A DNA stretch of 64,000 nucleotides from Bosea beijingensis (GCF_030758975.1 NZ_CP132359.1:5047236-5111235); one strand, 5' to 3'. Shown: positions 1 to 9,356, numbered from the stretch's first letter. Numbers and translations: made by a program. The notes: generated from the letters alone by a model not told the origin.

Positions 1-528
1 GTTGAAGTTCCGCGCCGTGCGGCGATAGATCAGGTTACCGGCTGTGTCGGCCTTCCAGGCCTTGACGATGGCTAGATCGGCCCTGAGCCAGGTTTCGCGC
101 ACATAGAGCTGCCCTTCGAATTCCTCGACCGGCTTGCCTTCGGCGACGACGGTGCCGACGCCGGTCTTGGTGTAGAAGGCCGGGATGCCGGCGCCGCCGG
201 CGCGGATGCGCTCGGCCAGCGGGCCCTGCGGGTTGAGCTCCAGCTCCAGCTCGCCGGCGAGATATTGCTGCTCGAACAGCTTGTTCTCGCCGACATAGGA
301 CGCGATCATCTTCTTGATCTGCCGCGTCTGCAGCAGCATCCACAGGCCGAAGCCGTCGGCGCCGGCATTGTTCGAGATGACGGTCAGGTCCTTCACGCCG
401 GAATCGCGAATCTCGGGGATCAGGCTCTCGGGATTGCCCGACAGGCCGAAGCCGCCCGACATGATCGTCATGCCGTCGAAAAGCAGGCCCTCCAGCGCCG
501 CCGCCGGGCCGTCATAGATCTTGCGCAT
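1..528 (-). CDS. scoA: 3-oxoacid CoA-transferase subunit A (3' end beyond window)
   Basis: Alpha subunit of a heterodimeric CoA-transferase that moves CoA from succinyl-CoA to a 3-oxoacid (acetoacetate, or 3-oxoadipate in the PcaIJ branch). The first 176 residues are visible and the frame runs off the left edge. Recognisable family sequence includes [10 protein letters not shown] near residues 22-31, [22 protein letters not shown] and [12 protein letters not shown]. It reads more like ScoA/AtoD than PcaI. The usual GGFGLCGIPE is altered to [10 protein letters not shown]. The ATG at 528 follows an AAAAG-type leader and lies only 3 bases after the stop of the upstream EamA gene, so the two are probably co-transcribed. 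In a neighbourhood of protocatechuate-forming enzymes, a 3-oxoadipate role is possible. The beta subunit should lie just beyond the window. Confidence 0.9.
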   Translation of the reverse strand, partial: MRKIYDGPAAALEGLLFDGMTIMSGGFGLSGNPESLIPEIRDSGVKDLTVISNNAGADGFGLWMLLQTRQIKKMIASYVGENKLFEQQYLAGELELELNPQGPLAERIRAGGAGIPAFYTKTGVGTVVAEGKPVEEFEGQLYVRETWLRADLAIVKAWKADTAGNLIYRRTARNFN

Positions 529-531
529 CTT

Positions 532-1488
532 TTATCGCTTCTGGTGACTTGGATGAGGTGTTGAGGGCGGACGCCGCGTAGCGAGCAGGATACCCCCCAC
601 GATCACGACGAAAGCGACCGGATGGTACCATGCGAGTCGCTCGCCGAGGAATGCAGCGGCCAGAATGGCGCTAAAAATCGGCATGAGGTGCATGAACATG
701 CCGGTCGTTGCCGGGCCGAGCGTCGCGATCGAGCGGTTCCAAAAGATGTATGCCAGGATCGACGGGAAAACCGCGAAGTAGACCAGAGCCGGCAGGCTGT
801 TCAGTGTCGGCACGAAGATTCTGCTCTGCGTTGCCTCGATCAGCACGAAGGGCAGGTGAAACACGATGCCGAAGGCGGTCGTCGCTCCGAGCAAGGACAG
901 CGGCTTTAAGCCGAGCGGCCGGCGGCGAACGAGAACCGTATACAACGCCCAAAAGCTCATCCCTAGGACGACGAGGATGTCACCCCGTCCCACCATGAGA
1001 TTGCCGAGAGCGAAAAGGTCGCCGCGTGCGATGACCAGGACCGCACCCATCAGCGAAACGGCGATGCCGAGTGCCCGGAGCGGAACGATCCGCTCGCCCA
1101 ACAGAAGCCGGGCCAAAAGGATCGTCGCGACAGGTAGGAGCGAGTTCACAAGGGCCGCATTGATGACTGTCGTATGATGCAGCGCGGTGTAGATGAAGCA
1201 ATTGAATGCGGTCACGCCGATTGCGCCTAGGAGGGCCAGGAAGGCCCACTCCTCACGCAGCCGCGACCGATCGAGCCGCAGCGAGGACCAGGCGAAGGGT
1301 AGCAGGATAGCCAAAGCAAGCACCCACCGCCAAAAGGACATCTGGATCGGCGGAATGTCGTCGCGCATCAGCCGCGCGATCAGGAAGTTACCTGCCCAGA
1401 ACAGCGGGGGTAGTGCGGCGACGACATAGGCCAGCGGGATGGGGCTTGCCGCGGAGGCGGCCGGCTTGCCCCTGTCGAGTTCAGCCAT
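532..1488 (-). CDS. EamA/DMT-family transporter
   Basis: A 318-residue inner-membrane protein with about ten hydrophobic segments in two EamA repeats. The first repeat starts at the PPLFWAGNFLIAR segment and the second at the GDILVVLGMSFWALY segment. DMT carriers usually export or exchange small metabolites; the substrate here is unknown. The ATG at 1488 is preferred over a longer frame because it overlaps the stop of the upstream ABC permease by 8 bases (translational coupling) and removes a non-conserved 20-residue extension. It sits at the end of an operon running SBP, permease, EamA, CoA-transferase. A second EamA gene with the same placement beside catabolic enzymes is at 17136-18053. 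Confidence 0.88.
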   Translation of the reverse strand: MAELDRGKPAASAASPIPLAYVVAALPPLFWAGNFLIARLMRDDIPPIQMSFWRWVLALAILLPFAWSSLRLDRSRLREEWAFLALLGAIGVTAFNCFIYTALHHTTVINAALVNSLLPVATILLARLLLGERIVPLRALGIAVSLMGAVLVIARGDLFALGNLMVGRGDILVVLGMSFWALYTVLVRRRPLGLKPLSLLGATTAFGIVFHLPFVLIEATQSRIFVPTLNSLPALVYFAVFPSILAYIFWNRSIATLGPATTGMFMHLMPIFSAILAAAFLGERLAWYHPVAFVVIVGGILLATRRPPSTPHPSHQKR

Positions 1489-2296
1489 CGCTGCGCTTCT
1501 TCGCCATGCGCACTTCGGTGTAGCGGCCGAGTACGGAGTTGACACCAACTGCCAGCAGAAAAACGATCAGCAGCAATGCGTACATGCGGGGCATGTTGAA
1601 AGTCGTGTAAGTCTGGATGACGGCGTAGCCGAGCCCCTGGTTTGCGAGCTTGGTCTCTGCCAGCAACGTACCCACGATGGCGACGCCGAGGCCAATGCGG
1701 ATGCCGTTGATCACCGGCAGTCGCATCGCCGGAATATAGATCTTGGTCAGCATCTGGGCCGAGGTGAGTCTGAAGGTCATCCCCACACGGATCAGGACCC
1801 GATCGATCTCGCGCATGGACGCGGCTACGCTGACGGCCACCGGGAAGAAGCAAGACAGGGCACCCATCGCGACCTTGGAACCGGGGCCGACGCCGAACCA
1901 CATGATCATGATCGGGAAGAAGATGATCTTCGGCGTCGGACCCAGATAATGCAGGAGCGGCTCGTATGCTGAACTGAGGAAGCGGTCGCGTCCCAGCACA
2001 ATGCCGACAATAACTCCCGCGCCGCCGCCGATGGCGACGGCCAGTGCAACCTCGCAGAAGGTCACCGCGAGGTTGTGGTAAAAGCCGCGATCGATCAGCA
2101 GCATCGCCAACTCCCGGCCGATGAGCGGCAGCGGCGGCACCACGTCGCGATACAGCAGACCCGAGCGGGCCAGGCTCTCCCATCCGATCACGATCGCCAG
2201 CACAATGGCGATGCGCGTCAGCATGACTGCTTGCCCTTCCGAAGGGCGTTTCCACGGCGTCGTACGAGACGGCATGGATCCGGCGGCCTGGTTCAT
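1481..2296 (-). CDS. NitT/TauT-type ABC transporter permease
   Basis: An inner-membrane permease of 271 residues, BPD_transp_1 family, with about six membrane segments. The EAA-loop region lies around the segment ending AMRLPVINGIRIGLG. Start: ATG at 2296; a GTG at 2314 is possible. It follows the substrate-binding protein gene by about 26 bases and overlaps the EamA start. It closely resembles the permease at 25844-26629 (shared PTPKIIFFP / APKIIFLP and FFPVAV segments), so it is the counterpart of that subunit in a paralogous system. No ATPase gene is adjacent. The ATPase and second permease at 7441-9053 are the likely partners (inference). Confidence 0.9.
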   Translation of the reverse strand: MNQAAGSMPSRTTPWKRPSEGQAVMLTRIAIVLAIVIGWESLARSGLLYRDVVPPLPLIGRELAMLLIDRGFYHNLAVTFCEVALAVAIGGGAGVIVGIVLGRDRFLSSAYEPLLHYLGPTPKIIFFPIMIMWFGVGPGSKVAMGALSCFFPVAVSVAASMREIDRVLIRVGMTFRLTSAQMLTKIYIPAMRLPVINGIRIGLGVAIVGTLLAETKLANQGLGYAVIQTYTTFNMPRMYALLLIVFLLAVGVNSVLGRYTEVRMAKKRSDG

Positions 2297-2322
2297 GGCT
2301 CGGACTCTCGTCACTTGGGGTC

Positions 2323-3288
2323 TCAGCGGCGCGGCGGAATCTGGATCAGTTCGCCGAGCTGTTCCTTGGTGAGCGGCTGCGCGGTGTACTTCAGCGTCAC
2401 GGCGTCCGGCACGATGGTGTCCAGCCCGACAATGCGATCGGGATCGAGCGCCTTCTTCGGAAAGAATTCATCACGGGTACGCTTGGCGATCTCGAGAGGC
2501 ACGCCGACGAAATCGGCATAGACCTTGAGGGCCTCGTCGTTCGCATACATTGCGTCCACGGTTTCCCGGTAGGCGAGCATGAAGCGATCGAGCTGCTCCT
2601 TCTTGGACTGAAGCACCGACGTGTTCGTGATCAGCAGACGGACGGTCTGGTCCCGGAATGCCTGGGTGTTGTTTCCGGTCGCGATGACGCGGATTTCGCC
2701 CTTGCTGAGCTGTTCGAGGCCGAAGGGCGGCGCCGCCCAGCCGACGTCGATCTGGCCCGACATGACCTGCGTGAGCGTCGGAGCCGGCCCCCCGGTGGCG
2801 GTCAATTTCGCCTTCAGTCCGTTTTCCTTGACGAAGGCGTTGACGACGCCATGCGTCGAGGACCCGTTTGTCGAATAGGCGACCGTGCGCCCGTCGAAAT
2901 CCTTCAGGGTTTTAACCGGTGAATCGGACTTCACATACCAGTACAGATCTTGTCCGCCAGTCGTCTCGGCCCCGATGATACGGATCGGCGCGCCCTTGGA
3001 GAACGCCGAGAGAGCGCCCATAATGCCGCCGGCCACGCCGATGTCGACGCTGTTCGACAGCACGGCCTGCTGCGTTTCGCCGCCGCCTTGCGTGTACAGC
3101 ATCTGAAGGTCGAGCTTGTGCTTCTTGAAGATCCCAAGCCGTGTGCCGATTTCGGCGACCGAGGTATCCCAGTTGCCGCGCTGGCCGACCGCAAGCTTAA
3201 GCTGATCCTGTGCGCTTGCCGGACCTGCCGCGAGTGACAGAAGACCGGCAAATGCGCCCGCCAGAACCGTTCGCTTCGTCAAGGTCAT
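2323..3288 (-). CDS. NMT1/TauA-like periplasmic substrate-binding protein
   Basis: A 321-residue periplasmic binding protein with a Sec signal peptide (basic start MTLTKRT, hydrophobic stretch, cleavage likely after ASA near residue 26). It has the SsuA/TauA/NMT1 fold pattern, with SGQIDVGWAAPP near the middle. A strong Shine-Dalgarno (GGGAGGAAAG) precedes the ATG at 3288. It is clearly paralogous to the binding protein at 24133-25122: both share the GALSAF, WYV-SDSP/AESP and TLTQVMSGQIDVGW segments. Ligand unknown; the setting beside Pht5-like, dioxygenase and MobA genes suggests an aromatic or other carboxylic acid. It is first gene of its operon, 65 bases after the decarboxylase stop. Confidence 0.92.
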   Translation of the reverse strand: MTLTKRTVLAGAFAGLLSLAAGPASAQDQLKLAVGQRGNWDTSVAEIGTRLGIFKKHKLDLQMLYTQGGGETQQAVLSNSVDIGVAGGIMGALSAFSKGAPIRIIGAETTGGQDLYWYVKSDSPVKTLKDFDGRTVAYSTNGSSTHGVVNAFVKENGLKAKLTATGGPAPTLTQVMSGQIDVGWAAPPFGLEQLSKGEIRVIATGNNTQAFRDQTVRLLITNTSVLQSKKEQLDRFMLAYRETVDAMYANDEALKVYADFVGVPLEIAKRTRDEFFPKKALDPDRIVGLDTIVPDAVTLKYTAQPLTKEQLGELIQIPPRR

Positions 3289-3353
3289 ATCTTTCCTCCC
3301 TCATTTTTTGATGGTCGTCGCAGATTTCTTGGATGCTGCGTTTGCCGTGCGCG

Positions 3354-4346
3354 TTAGATCTTGAAGGCCTCCAACGTGGGAGCGGGAAACAGATCCTCGA
3401 CGCCAAGGCGCCGCGACGACAAGCCCTGCGTGTGATGCGCCTGAAGGAACGCGTCCAGCACGTGCCGGTTCGCCTCGACACCATAGGACCAGAAATCGTT
3501 GCCCATCAGCTTCTTCGCCGATTGCAACTGCTCCTCGACGAATGGCAGCGTAACCTTCGTGGCCGATGTATCGGTGAGCCGCGAGAGAGCGATCCGCTTC
3601 GACTGCTCGAACGCCTTCAGGAGAGCGGCCGGCAGCCATGGCTGGTCTTCGACGATCGTGCGTCGCGCACCGATCACATGCATGATCGGGAAGATGTTCG
3701 TGCGGCGGTAGTAGTCGGAGGCCGCCGCCGTAGGCGTGGCAAAGAGTCGTGCAATCTTCGGGTGGCCCGCCTCGAAGGCGGAGGGCGCCCTCGGGCCGAT
3801 AAAGCCGTCAATCTCACCGTCGGCCAGCATTTGGTTTAGGGAGCGGTCCGCGGGAGCCTGCTCGACCCGGATGTCAGAGGGGAGTGAAACCGCGATCTTC
3901 TCCGCGCGCCCGGGCTGTTCGATGCCACCGCGGACCCACGTCACGTCGGTGGGCCGCACGCCATAATCGTCCTCGAGCATGGAGCGGATCCAGACGCATG
4001 CCGTGAGCTGGTACTCGGGGCACCCGATGCGCTTCCCCTTAAGGTCTTCCGGCCTCTCGATCCCGCGGTCGGTCCGAATGAAAATCTCGGAATGCCGGAA
4101 CGCGCGCGACACGAACGCGGGCACGCCTACATACGGATTCGTCCCGTGATCGACCTTTACCGCGAAGCTCGACAAGGATGCCTCGCAGACGTCGAACTCG
4201 GCATGCCGGAATGCGCGGAAGAAAATCTCCTCCGGAAAAAGCTTCATAAACACGGGGTCGACACCGTCGATCTGAACTTCCCCGTCAAGCAGTGGTCTGT
4301 TGCGGTCGTAATCCCCGATCGCGATGGAAAGTCGCAGCTTAGACAA
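3354..4346 (-). CDS. 4,5-dihydroxyphthalate decarboxylase (Pht5)-like protein
   Basis: Pht5-family protein of 330 residues, the usual family length. Pht5 removes one carboxylate from 4,5-dihydroxyphthalate to give protocatechuate. It uses a periplasmic-binding-protein-like fold but has no signal peptide. Family segments seen: GDYDR near the N-terminus, FRAFRHAEFDVCE, PAFVSRAFRHSEIFIRTDRGI, ADRSLNQMLADGEID and the conserved FPIMHVIG. The frame is open to 4568, but that part is not family-like. The TTG at 4346, preceded by GGGAGGACGA, gives the family N-terminus, so I chose it. It is upstream of and collinear with an importer, about 9 kb from the dioxygenase genes. A paralogous decarboxylase for a related dihydroxy aromatic acid is the main alternative. 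Confidence 0.85.
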   Translation of the reverse strand: MSKLRLSIAIGDYDRNRPLLDGEVQIDGVDPVFMKLFPEEIFFRAFRHAEFDVCEASLSSFAVKVDHGTNPYVGVPAFVSRAFRHSEIFIRTDRGIERPEDLKGKRIGCPEYQLTACVWIRSMLEDDYGVRPTDVTWVRGGIEQPGRAEKIAVSLPSDIRVEQAPADRSLNQMLADGEIDGFIGPRAPSAFEAGHPKIARLFATPTAAASDYYRRTNIFPIMHVIGARRTIVEDQPWLPAALLKAFEQSKRIALSRLTDTSATKVTLPFVEEQLQSAKKLMGNDFWSYGVEANRHVLDAFLQAHHTQGLSSRRLGVEDLFPAPTLEAFKI

Positions 4347-4837
4347 ATCGTCCTCCCAGAGGCGGGCATCATCGGCCCAGCTTTCCGGCAGGATGCGCCC
4401 GGCGCGGGGGGCGGACAAAGACTTCTGCGAGATGCCAGTGAGACCTCGACTGTTTGGCGTGCGTTCTGGCCGCGCAGTCGTCACGCGCGCCCGCGCAGGC
4501 GATCTGCCCCTCCGTGGTGTTCGTCGCAGCGGCCCATCGAAGATCCCGGAGGGTGCAATGATCCTCAAGACGATTTTCTTATACGAGAAGGAACCAAAAT
4601 ATACTTGATGTCGATCCTGAAAGGCCCGGACATCGTGCCTGGCCCAACGCCGGGATGCGATCGAGATATCGCTATCGGTAGGGCCGCCCTCGATGTTTCT
4701 GCATCAAACAACAATTCATGTCCGCGCGGGGCGGATCCTTATGCAACGGCACGGCGCCTCTCCCGCTGCGGTGCGCGCGAGGGCCGGCGCTTTGCACCGA
4801 GGGAGGGTGCCGCAGCGGAGATCAGGGAGGAAAATCC
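4347..4837. other. Divergent promoter region between decarboxylase and hydrolase
   Basis: Gene-free DNA of 491 bases between two divergent starts, so it must hold both promoters. The stretch around 4570-4610 is AT-rich compared with its surroundings. A short inverted repeat, GCGAT-N6-ATCGC, lies at 4657-4672. No TTAG-N4-CTAA palindrome is present. No protein or RNA gene is supported. Confidence 0.5.
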
Positions 4838-6175
4838 ATGACCAGATCGTTTCGGGCTATCACCCTCGCGCTGCTTGCGGGCGCGGTTCTCGCCGCCCCC
4901 TCGTCGGCGAGAGGCCAGGAGGCAGGCGAGGGAAAGCGCACGTACTTCGCCCTGGGGCCAGCGACCGCCGTCTATGCGGAGCCCGCTGCGCGCGCCAAAG
5001 TCGCGGCGCTCGTCATCCATCGCACCGCCAATTACACCACGCATATCGCCTGCAACGAACTGCCGAAGCGTGGTATCGCGGCCCTGTGCATGAGCACGCG
5101 CTTCACAAACAACGAGTTCGCGGTCGACTGGGACCGGATCGCGCTGGACGTGAAGGCTGGCGTCGAATTCCTGCGCAAGCAGCAGGGTATCGAGAAAGTC
5201 GTGCTGTTCGGCCATAGCGGCGGAGGCCCGACCACAAGCTTCTATCAGGCGGTGGCCGAGAACGGACTCGGCTTCTGCAAGGATCCGCAGAAGCTGGTGC
5301 CTTGCCGCGACGATCTAACCGGAATGCCGAAAGCCGACGGACTGATTCTCGCCGATGCTCATCCGGGCGTGCCGGTCATTCTGCTGCGCAGTCTGAACGG
5401 GTCGGTGCTCGACGAGACGGCCGGCAAATTTAATGCCGCGCTCGACCCGTATCTGACGAGTAACGGCTATAGCGCGACAGCGTCGTCAACCTATTCGCCA
5501 GAGTTCCAGGCCCGCTATTTCGCTGCGCAGTCGGCGCGCATGAACGCGCTGATCGCGACCGCGCAGGGGCGCGTGAAAGCCATCCGGGAGGGCAAGGGGA
5601 CCTATCCGGACAATGACCTGTTCGCCATCCCGCATGGCGGTAATCCCGGCGCGGGTCCAGGCGGCGCATCGCAACTGCACAGTCTCGATACGGCGATCTC
5701 GCTTCGGCGCACGCGCGCGCCGCAGAAACTGGTGCGCAACGACGGCAGCATCGTCGAACAGATCGTCACCTCCGTCAGTCCGCCAGAACTCGACACGAAG
5801 GAGACGACCAACAGCTTCGATCGCGGCACAAAAATCCTGTCGCTTCGCTCGTTCCTGAGCACTCAGGCCGTGCGCTCTAGCAACTCTCTCGATGGTATCG
5901 ACCATTGCTCCAGCAACAATTCCACCATCTGCGCCGTTCGCTCGATTGCCGCGCCGACACTCGTGGTCGGCATGGGGGGCTATCTGTTCATTCGCGACTC
6001 CGAAGAGGAGTACGAGAACAGCGTCGCCGCCAAAAAGGAACTGCTTTTCATCGAGGGCGCCAGCCACGGCTTCACCCCGTGCCGGAACTGCTCGGCCGAC
6101 CCTGAAGCCTATGCGAACAGCGTGCGCAACCTGTTCGACCAGGTGAAGAATTGGGTCGACGCAACGATGCGCTGA
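4838..6175 (+). CDS. Secreted alpha/beta-hydrolase
   Basis: A 445-residue hydrolase with a Sec signal peptide (MTRSFRAIT start, cleavage probably near residues 23-27). The nucleophile elbow is GHSGGG with Ser127. A late His in GASHGF, about 35 residues from the end, is the likely catalytic base. The mature protein has many cysteines (CNELPK, CKDPQ, CRDD, CSSNNS, CRNCS), suiting a disulfide-bonded periplasmic enzyme. ATG 4838 has a good Shine-Dalgarno (GGGAGG, 8 bases upstream). The exact reaction is unknown. Beside a phthalate-type pathway, an esterase that frees aromatic acids from esters outside the cytoplasm is plausible (inference only). Confidence 0.82.
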   Translation: MTRSFRAITLALLAGAVLAAPSSARGQEAGEGKRTYFALGPATAVYAEPAARAKVAALVIHRTANYTTHIACNELPKRGIAALCMSTRFTNNEFAVDWDRIALDVKAGVEFLRKQQGIEKVVLFGHSGGGPTTSFYQAVAENGLGFCKDPQKLVPCRDDLTGMPKADGLILADAHPGVPVILLRSLNGSVLDETAGKFNAALDPYLTSNGYSATASSTYSPEFQARYFAAQSARMNALIATAQGRVKAIREGKGTYPDNDLFAIPHGGNPGAGPGGASQLHSLDTAISLRRTRAPQKLVRNDGSIVEQIVTSVSPPELDTKETTNSFDRGTKILSLRSFLSTQAVRSSNSLDGIDHCSSNNSTICAVRSIAAPTLVVGMGGYLFIRDSEEEYENSVAAKKELLFIEGASHGFTPCRNCSADPEAYANSVRNLFDQVKNWVDATMR

Positions 6176-6403
6176 GGGGCTGGCACGGGTCGCCGTTGCC
6201 GGAATATGCGTGGTTTCGATGGGACCGCAGCGTCCTTCCGTTGCATGCCGAATATGGGCCCGAATTTCGGAACCAATGCCCACTGCGCCGACCAGCCGCG
6301 GCATCCGCGGCCTGTCGGCGACTCTCATTGGTTCTGGGTCCGGGCTCAATCCTAGGGATCGCTCCGGAACGACTGCATGTTTTCGAATGAAATCGGCACT
6401 CTT

Positions 6404-7333
6404 CTAGATGCCCACGCGCCGCGCTAGGGGCCCCAGGGAATCGAGCAGGCGCCGCACGATCCCGTCAATGAAGTGATCGATCAGATCCTGGCTTCTGAAA
6501 GAGGGTGCGTTAGACGGCTTCAGCAGATAGAGAGTTCGGGTCAACGGAATATCGGATATCCGTTGCATCACCAGCTTACCGGCGCGGATTTCCTCACTGG
6601 CGGTGCCGTAGGGCATCATGCTGGCGGCTGCTCCGCGCACCACCAGGCTGCGCATCGCCGGAATCGATTCCGCCTCGTAGACAATCCTGAGATCGAGTGA
6701 ATAGCGGGCTGCGGCATCCCTCAGCAGGCGCTGAACCATGTCACGCTCGCCGGCCTGCACGAGGTCATGAGAGAGCGCGTCCGCCAGAGTGAGGGTGGGA
6801 GGCAGAGGCTCTCCCGTCGCCGGACGAGCGAAGATTAGCTCCTCCACCAGCAACGGGCGTCGGCTTACCCCGGGGCGGGCTTCGTCCACGCCGTAAGCCA
6901 GCGCATAGCTGAGCTCGCCCTGTTCGAGGGATATCGTCAGGGTCCGGCTCAAAGCTTCGACAAGGCTCAACGATACCGTGGGCATCGTCTGCTTGGCATT
7001 GAGCAGCATGTCAGGGTCCATCTGCAGCATGATGCTGGGCGTGAGGCCCAGGATCATCATCTCTTGCTCAGGGCTGACATTGCCGGTGATCTCTCGCCGG
7101 AGTTCTTCGACATCTTGTAGGATGCGGCGAGCCCGGTCGAGCAAGAGCTTGCCTGCCTCGGTAAGCTCAACCCCCCTGGAGTGGCGCACAAGCAGTTCAG
7201 TCTTGAGTTCCTGCTCCAGCTGGCGGATCTGCAGGCCGAGAGCGGGCTGCGCCACGTTAAGCTGTTCGGCCGCCCGGGTGATATTGCCGACCTCCGCGAT
7301 CCGCACGAAATAGCGCAACTGCCTGAGATTGAT
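6404..7333 (-). CDS. LysR-type regulator with apparent ATC start
   Basis: A LysR-family activator/repressor of about 309 residues: winged helix-turn-helix in residues 1-60 (RAAEQLNVAQPALGLQIRQLE) and a LysR substrate-binding domain from about 90. The canonical beginning NLRQLRYFVRIAEVG is in frame only up to an ATC codon at 7333. AGGAGG lies 5 bases upstream of that ATC. There is no ATG, GTG, TTG or CTG between it and the upstream in-frame stop. The next candidate, TTG at 7318, would delete NLRQL and is about 20 bases from the ribosome site. It is convergent with the hydrolase gene and upstream of the permease/ATPase pair, which it may regulate. Its sequence resembles the LysR at 49752-50681 (NIAQTALGLQIRQLE). 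Confidence 0.85.
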   Translation of the reverse strand: MNLRQLRYFVRIAEVGNITRAAEQLNVAQPALGLQIRQLEQELKTELLVRHSRGVELTEAGKLLLDRARRILQDVEELRREITGNVSPEQEMMILGLTPSIMLQMDPDMLLNAKQTMPTVSLSLVEALSRTLTISLEQGELSYALAYGVDEARPGVSRRPLLVEELIFARPATGEPLPPTLTLADALSHDLVQAGERDMVQRLLRDAAARYSLDLRIVYEAESIPAMRSLVVRGAAASMMPYGTASEEIRAGKLVMQRISDIPLTRTLYLLKPSNAPSFRSQDLIDHFIDGIVRRLLDSLGPLARRVGI

Positions 7334-7440
7334 AGCTTCCTCCTGTCGATGCGAAGCGTTGCGTCAGAGTATGGCGCAGACGGGCGCACTCAGGAAGAAC
7401 CGCGCCTGTGCCGGCGCGGCTGCGGCAGCTGGCGTCAAGC

Positions 7441-8196
7441 TCACTGTGCAGGTCGCAGCCAGCGTTCGAGCCGCTCGAGGATCGAGAAAATAACGACGCT
7501 CACGAGAATGACGAAGATGATCGTCGCGAACACACCGGGCAAATCATAGCGCTCGGCCAAGTCATTGATCAGCTGACCGAGGCCGCCGAAATTGATCAGA
7601 AATTCGACGCCGATGAGGTTGATCAAGGTGAAGATGAGTCCCAGGCGTATCCCGGTGAATATGGTCGGTATCGAGGCTGGAAACTGAATCTTCCAGAACA
7701 GCTGCGACGGAGTGAGATTATAGGTGCGCCCAACATTCATGAACGTCTTCTTCACGCCCTGAAAGCCCTCGATGGTCTTGAGCACCACCGGGGCGAGGCC
7801 GGCGACAAACCCCATCGCGACAATCGTCGCGGAACTCCGTCCGAAGATCACCAGGAAGAGGGGATAGGCCAGAACGATCGGCGCTGCGGCGGCTGCAGCG
7901 ATCCAGGGCTCCACCGCAAGTTTGAGAATGCGCCTCTCCTGCAGGAAGATGCCTAAGCTGACGCCGACGACGATGACGAGCAAACTCGCCACGACCGCCT
8001 CCGATCCCGTCACGAACAGTCGGTGAGCCAACTGTTCTTCGCTGAAAAGGCGGCCAAAGCTGCCGATTACGGCGGAGGGGAACGGAATCACAAACTGGTT
8101 CAGCAGCCCGACACGGAGCAGCAGCTCGACCCCGCATAGAGCGAGCGCAACGGTGGCCAGTCCGAAAAGGATGGGAGGAAACGCGACGATTCGCAT
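7441..8196 (-). CDS. NitT/TauT-type ABC transporter permease
   Basis: A permease of 251 residues with about six membrane helices, BPD_transp_1 family. It resembles the permease at 25119-25862: FGRSSATIVAMGFVAG here and FGRSLVTIVVMGFVVG there, and both end with an ERLERWLR / ERSEAWLR tail. Its ATG at 8196 is 2 bases from the stop of the ATPase gene. With that ATPase it forms a half-system with no adjacent substrate-binding protein. The binding protein and other permease at 1481-3288 are the obvious complements. Substrate unknown. Confidence 0.9.
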   Translation of the reverse strand: MRIVAFPPILFGLATVALALCGVELLLRVGLLNQFVIPFPSAVIGSFGRLFSEEQLAHRLFVTGSEAVVASLLVIVVGVSLGIFLQERRILKLAVEPWIAAAAAAPIVLAYPLFLVIFGRSSATIVAMGFVAGLAPVVLKTIEGFQGVKKTFMNVGRTYNLTPSQLFWKIQFPASIPTIFTGIRLGLIFTLINLIGVEFLINFGGLGQLINDLAERYDLPGVFATIIFVILVSVVIFSILERLERWLRPAQ

Positions 8197-8198
8197 TG

Positions 8199-9053
8199 TC
8201 AGGCTTTTCTCGTGCGTGCCGCTTCCTCGGCATCGGCCATTCCGCGCGACGCCTCCTCGCGGAGATCATTCCAGATCTCCGCAACATATCGGCCAAATGC
8301 GTCGCTGCCGACAACATCGCTGCTGCGCGGACGCGGTAGGCGGATATCGACGATCCGCTTCACCTTGCCCGGACGGAAGGTCATTATTAGCACTCTGTCA
8401 GAGAGCTGAACGGCTTCCGTGATATTGTGAGTGATGAGCAGTGTCGTTTGCCGAAGGTCTTGCTGGATCTTGAGGACTTTGTCGCCAAGCAAGACTCGGG
8501 TCTGCTCATCCAGCGCCGCAAAAGGCTCATCCATCAGCAGGATCTTGGGCTCGAACACCAGCGTTCGAGCCAGCGCAACACGCTGGCGCATGCCGCCCGA
8601 CAGTTCGGACGGGTAGCGCTGCTCGAAGCCCGAGAGCCCCACCATGTCGATGAACTTTCGAGCCGTCGCATGACGTTCATCCTTGCCCACGCCCTTCACT
8701 TCGAGCGGGAAGGCGACGTTGTCGATGACGGTGCGCCAGGGAAACGTAGATTCCTCCTGAAACACCATCCCAATGGACGGGTGCGGGCCAGAGACTTTTT
8801 CGCCGCCGACGGTCACGGTACCTTCATACCCGCCTACGAGGCCGCCCATGACGTTGAATACCGTGGACTTACCGCAGCCCGAGGGCCCAATAATCGAAAC
8901 GAATTCTCCTCGCTTGATCTCGAACGACATGCCGTCGACCGCGGTCACTGTCCCCTCGCGCGTGTCGAAGCGCATCGAGACGTCTTTGATGACGACATCG
9001 ATTTCGTCGATGGACTCGCTCGCAAGACGCAGTTTCGCGTTCGTCGCCCGCAT
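8199..9053 (-). CDS. NitT/TauT-type ABC transporter ATP-binding protein
   Basis: A 284-residue ATPase with all motifs: Walker A GPSGCGKST (residues 56-64), Q-loop VFQEES, signature LSGGMRQR, Walker B ILLMDEPFAALDEQ and H-loop ITHNITEA. The C-terminal tail FGRYVAEIWNDLREEASRG is shared almost word for word with the ATPase at 23303-24100. Start: ATG 9053 with AAGGA upstream; ATGs at 9086 and 9095 are also in frame. First gene of a two-gene unit with the permease at 7441-8196. Confidence 0.92.
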   Translation of the reverse strand: MRATNAKLRLASESIDEIDVVIKDVSMRFDTREGTVTAVDGMSFEIKRGEFVSIIGPSGCGKSTVFNVMGGLVGGYEGTVTVGGEKVSGPHPSIGMVFQEESTFPWRTVIDNVAFPLEVKGVGKDERHATARKFIDMVGLSGFEQRYPSELSGGMRQRVALARTLVFEPKILLMDEPFAALDEQTRVLLGDKVLKIQQDLRQTTLLITHNITEAVQLSDRVLIMTFRPGKVKRIVDIRLPRPRSSDVVGSDAFGRYVAEIWNDLREEASRGMADAEEAARTRKA

Positions 9054-9356
9054 GTTCCTTCCGTCCTCCAGATCGCTGCCAGTCATGGATTGCATTCCAG
9101 TGCCGTGCCACGCTTAGGCGTGCCGGGACGTTTGGGCCATGCGGACTTGAATGGATTGATGGCAGGCATTCTTTCCTCCAGCGAGGTCGTTCTCGAAGGT
9201 TGCCCGCTTATGGGCGACGCTAGGGTGGCCCCTCATCGTGGTCCAATACTATATCGCTTTGTCTTCCAAACATTTGCGTAGCGGTCGAATCGGCAACAAA
9301 ATGCCGTGCTCCGACGTCCAATGGGCGTTAAGGTCCGATCGAAAGAACGGAGTAAA
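9054..9356. other. Divergent promoter region of ATPase and MarR genes
   Basis: About 300 bases between divergent starts, with a few upstream in-frame start codons on both sides. A 13-mer at 9259-9271 (TTGTCTTCCAAAC) recurs with one change at 20932-20944, next to the class II aldolase gene. No TTAG-N4-CTAA site is seen here, so the MarR protein may not control its own gene through that motif. No gene supported. Confidence 0.45.

Noticed and set aside
4347..4837. Riboswitch or small RNA in the 491-base divergent region
   Set aside because: Only one weak 5-bp dyad; nothing with a recognisable conserved core.
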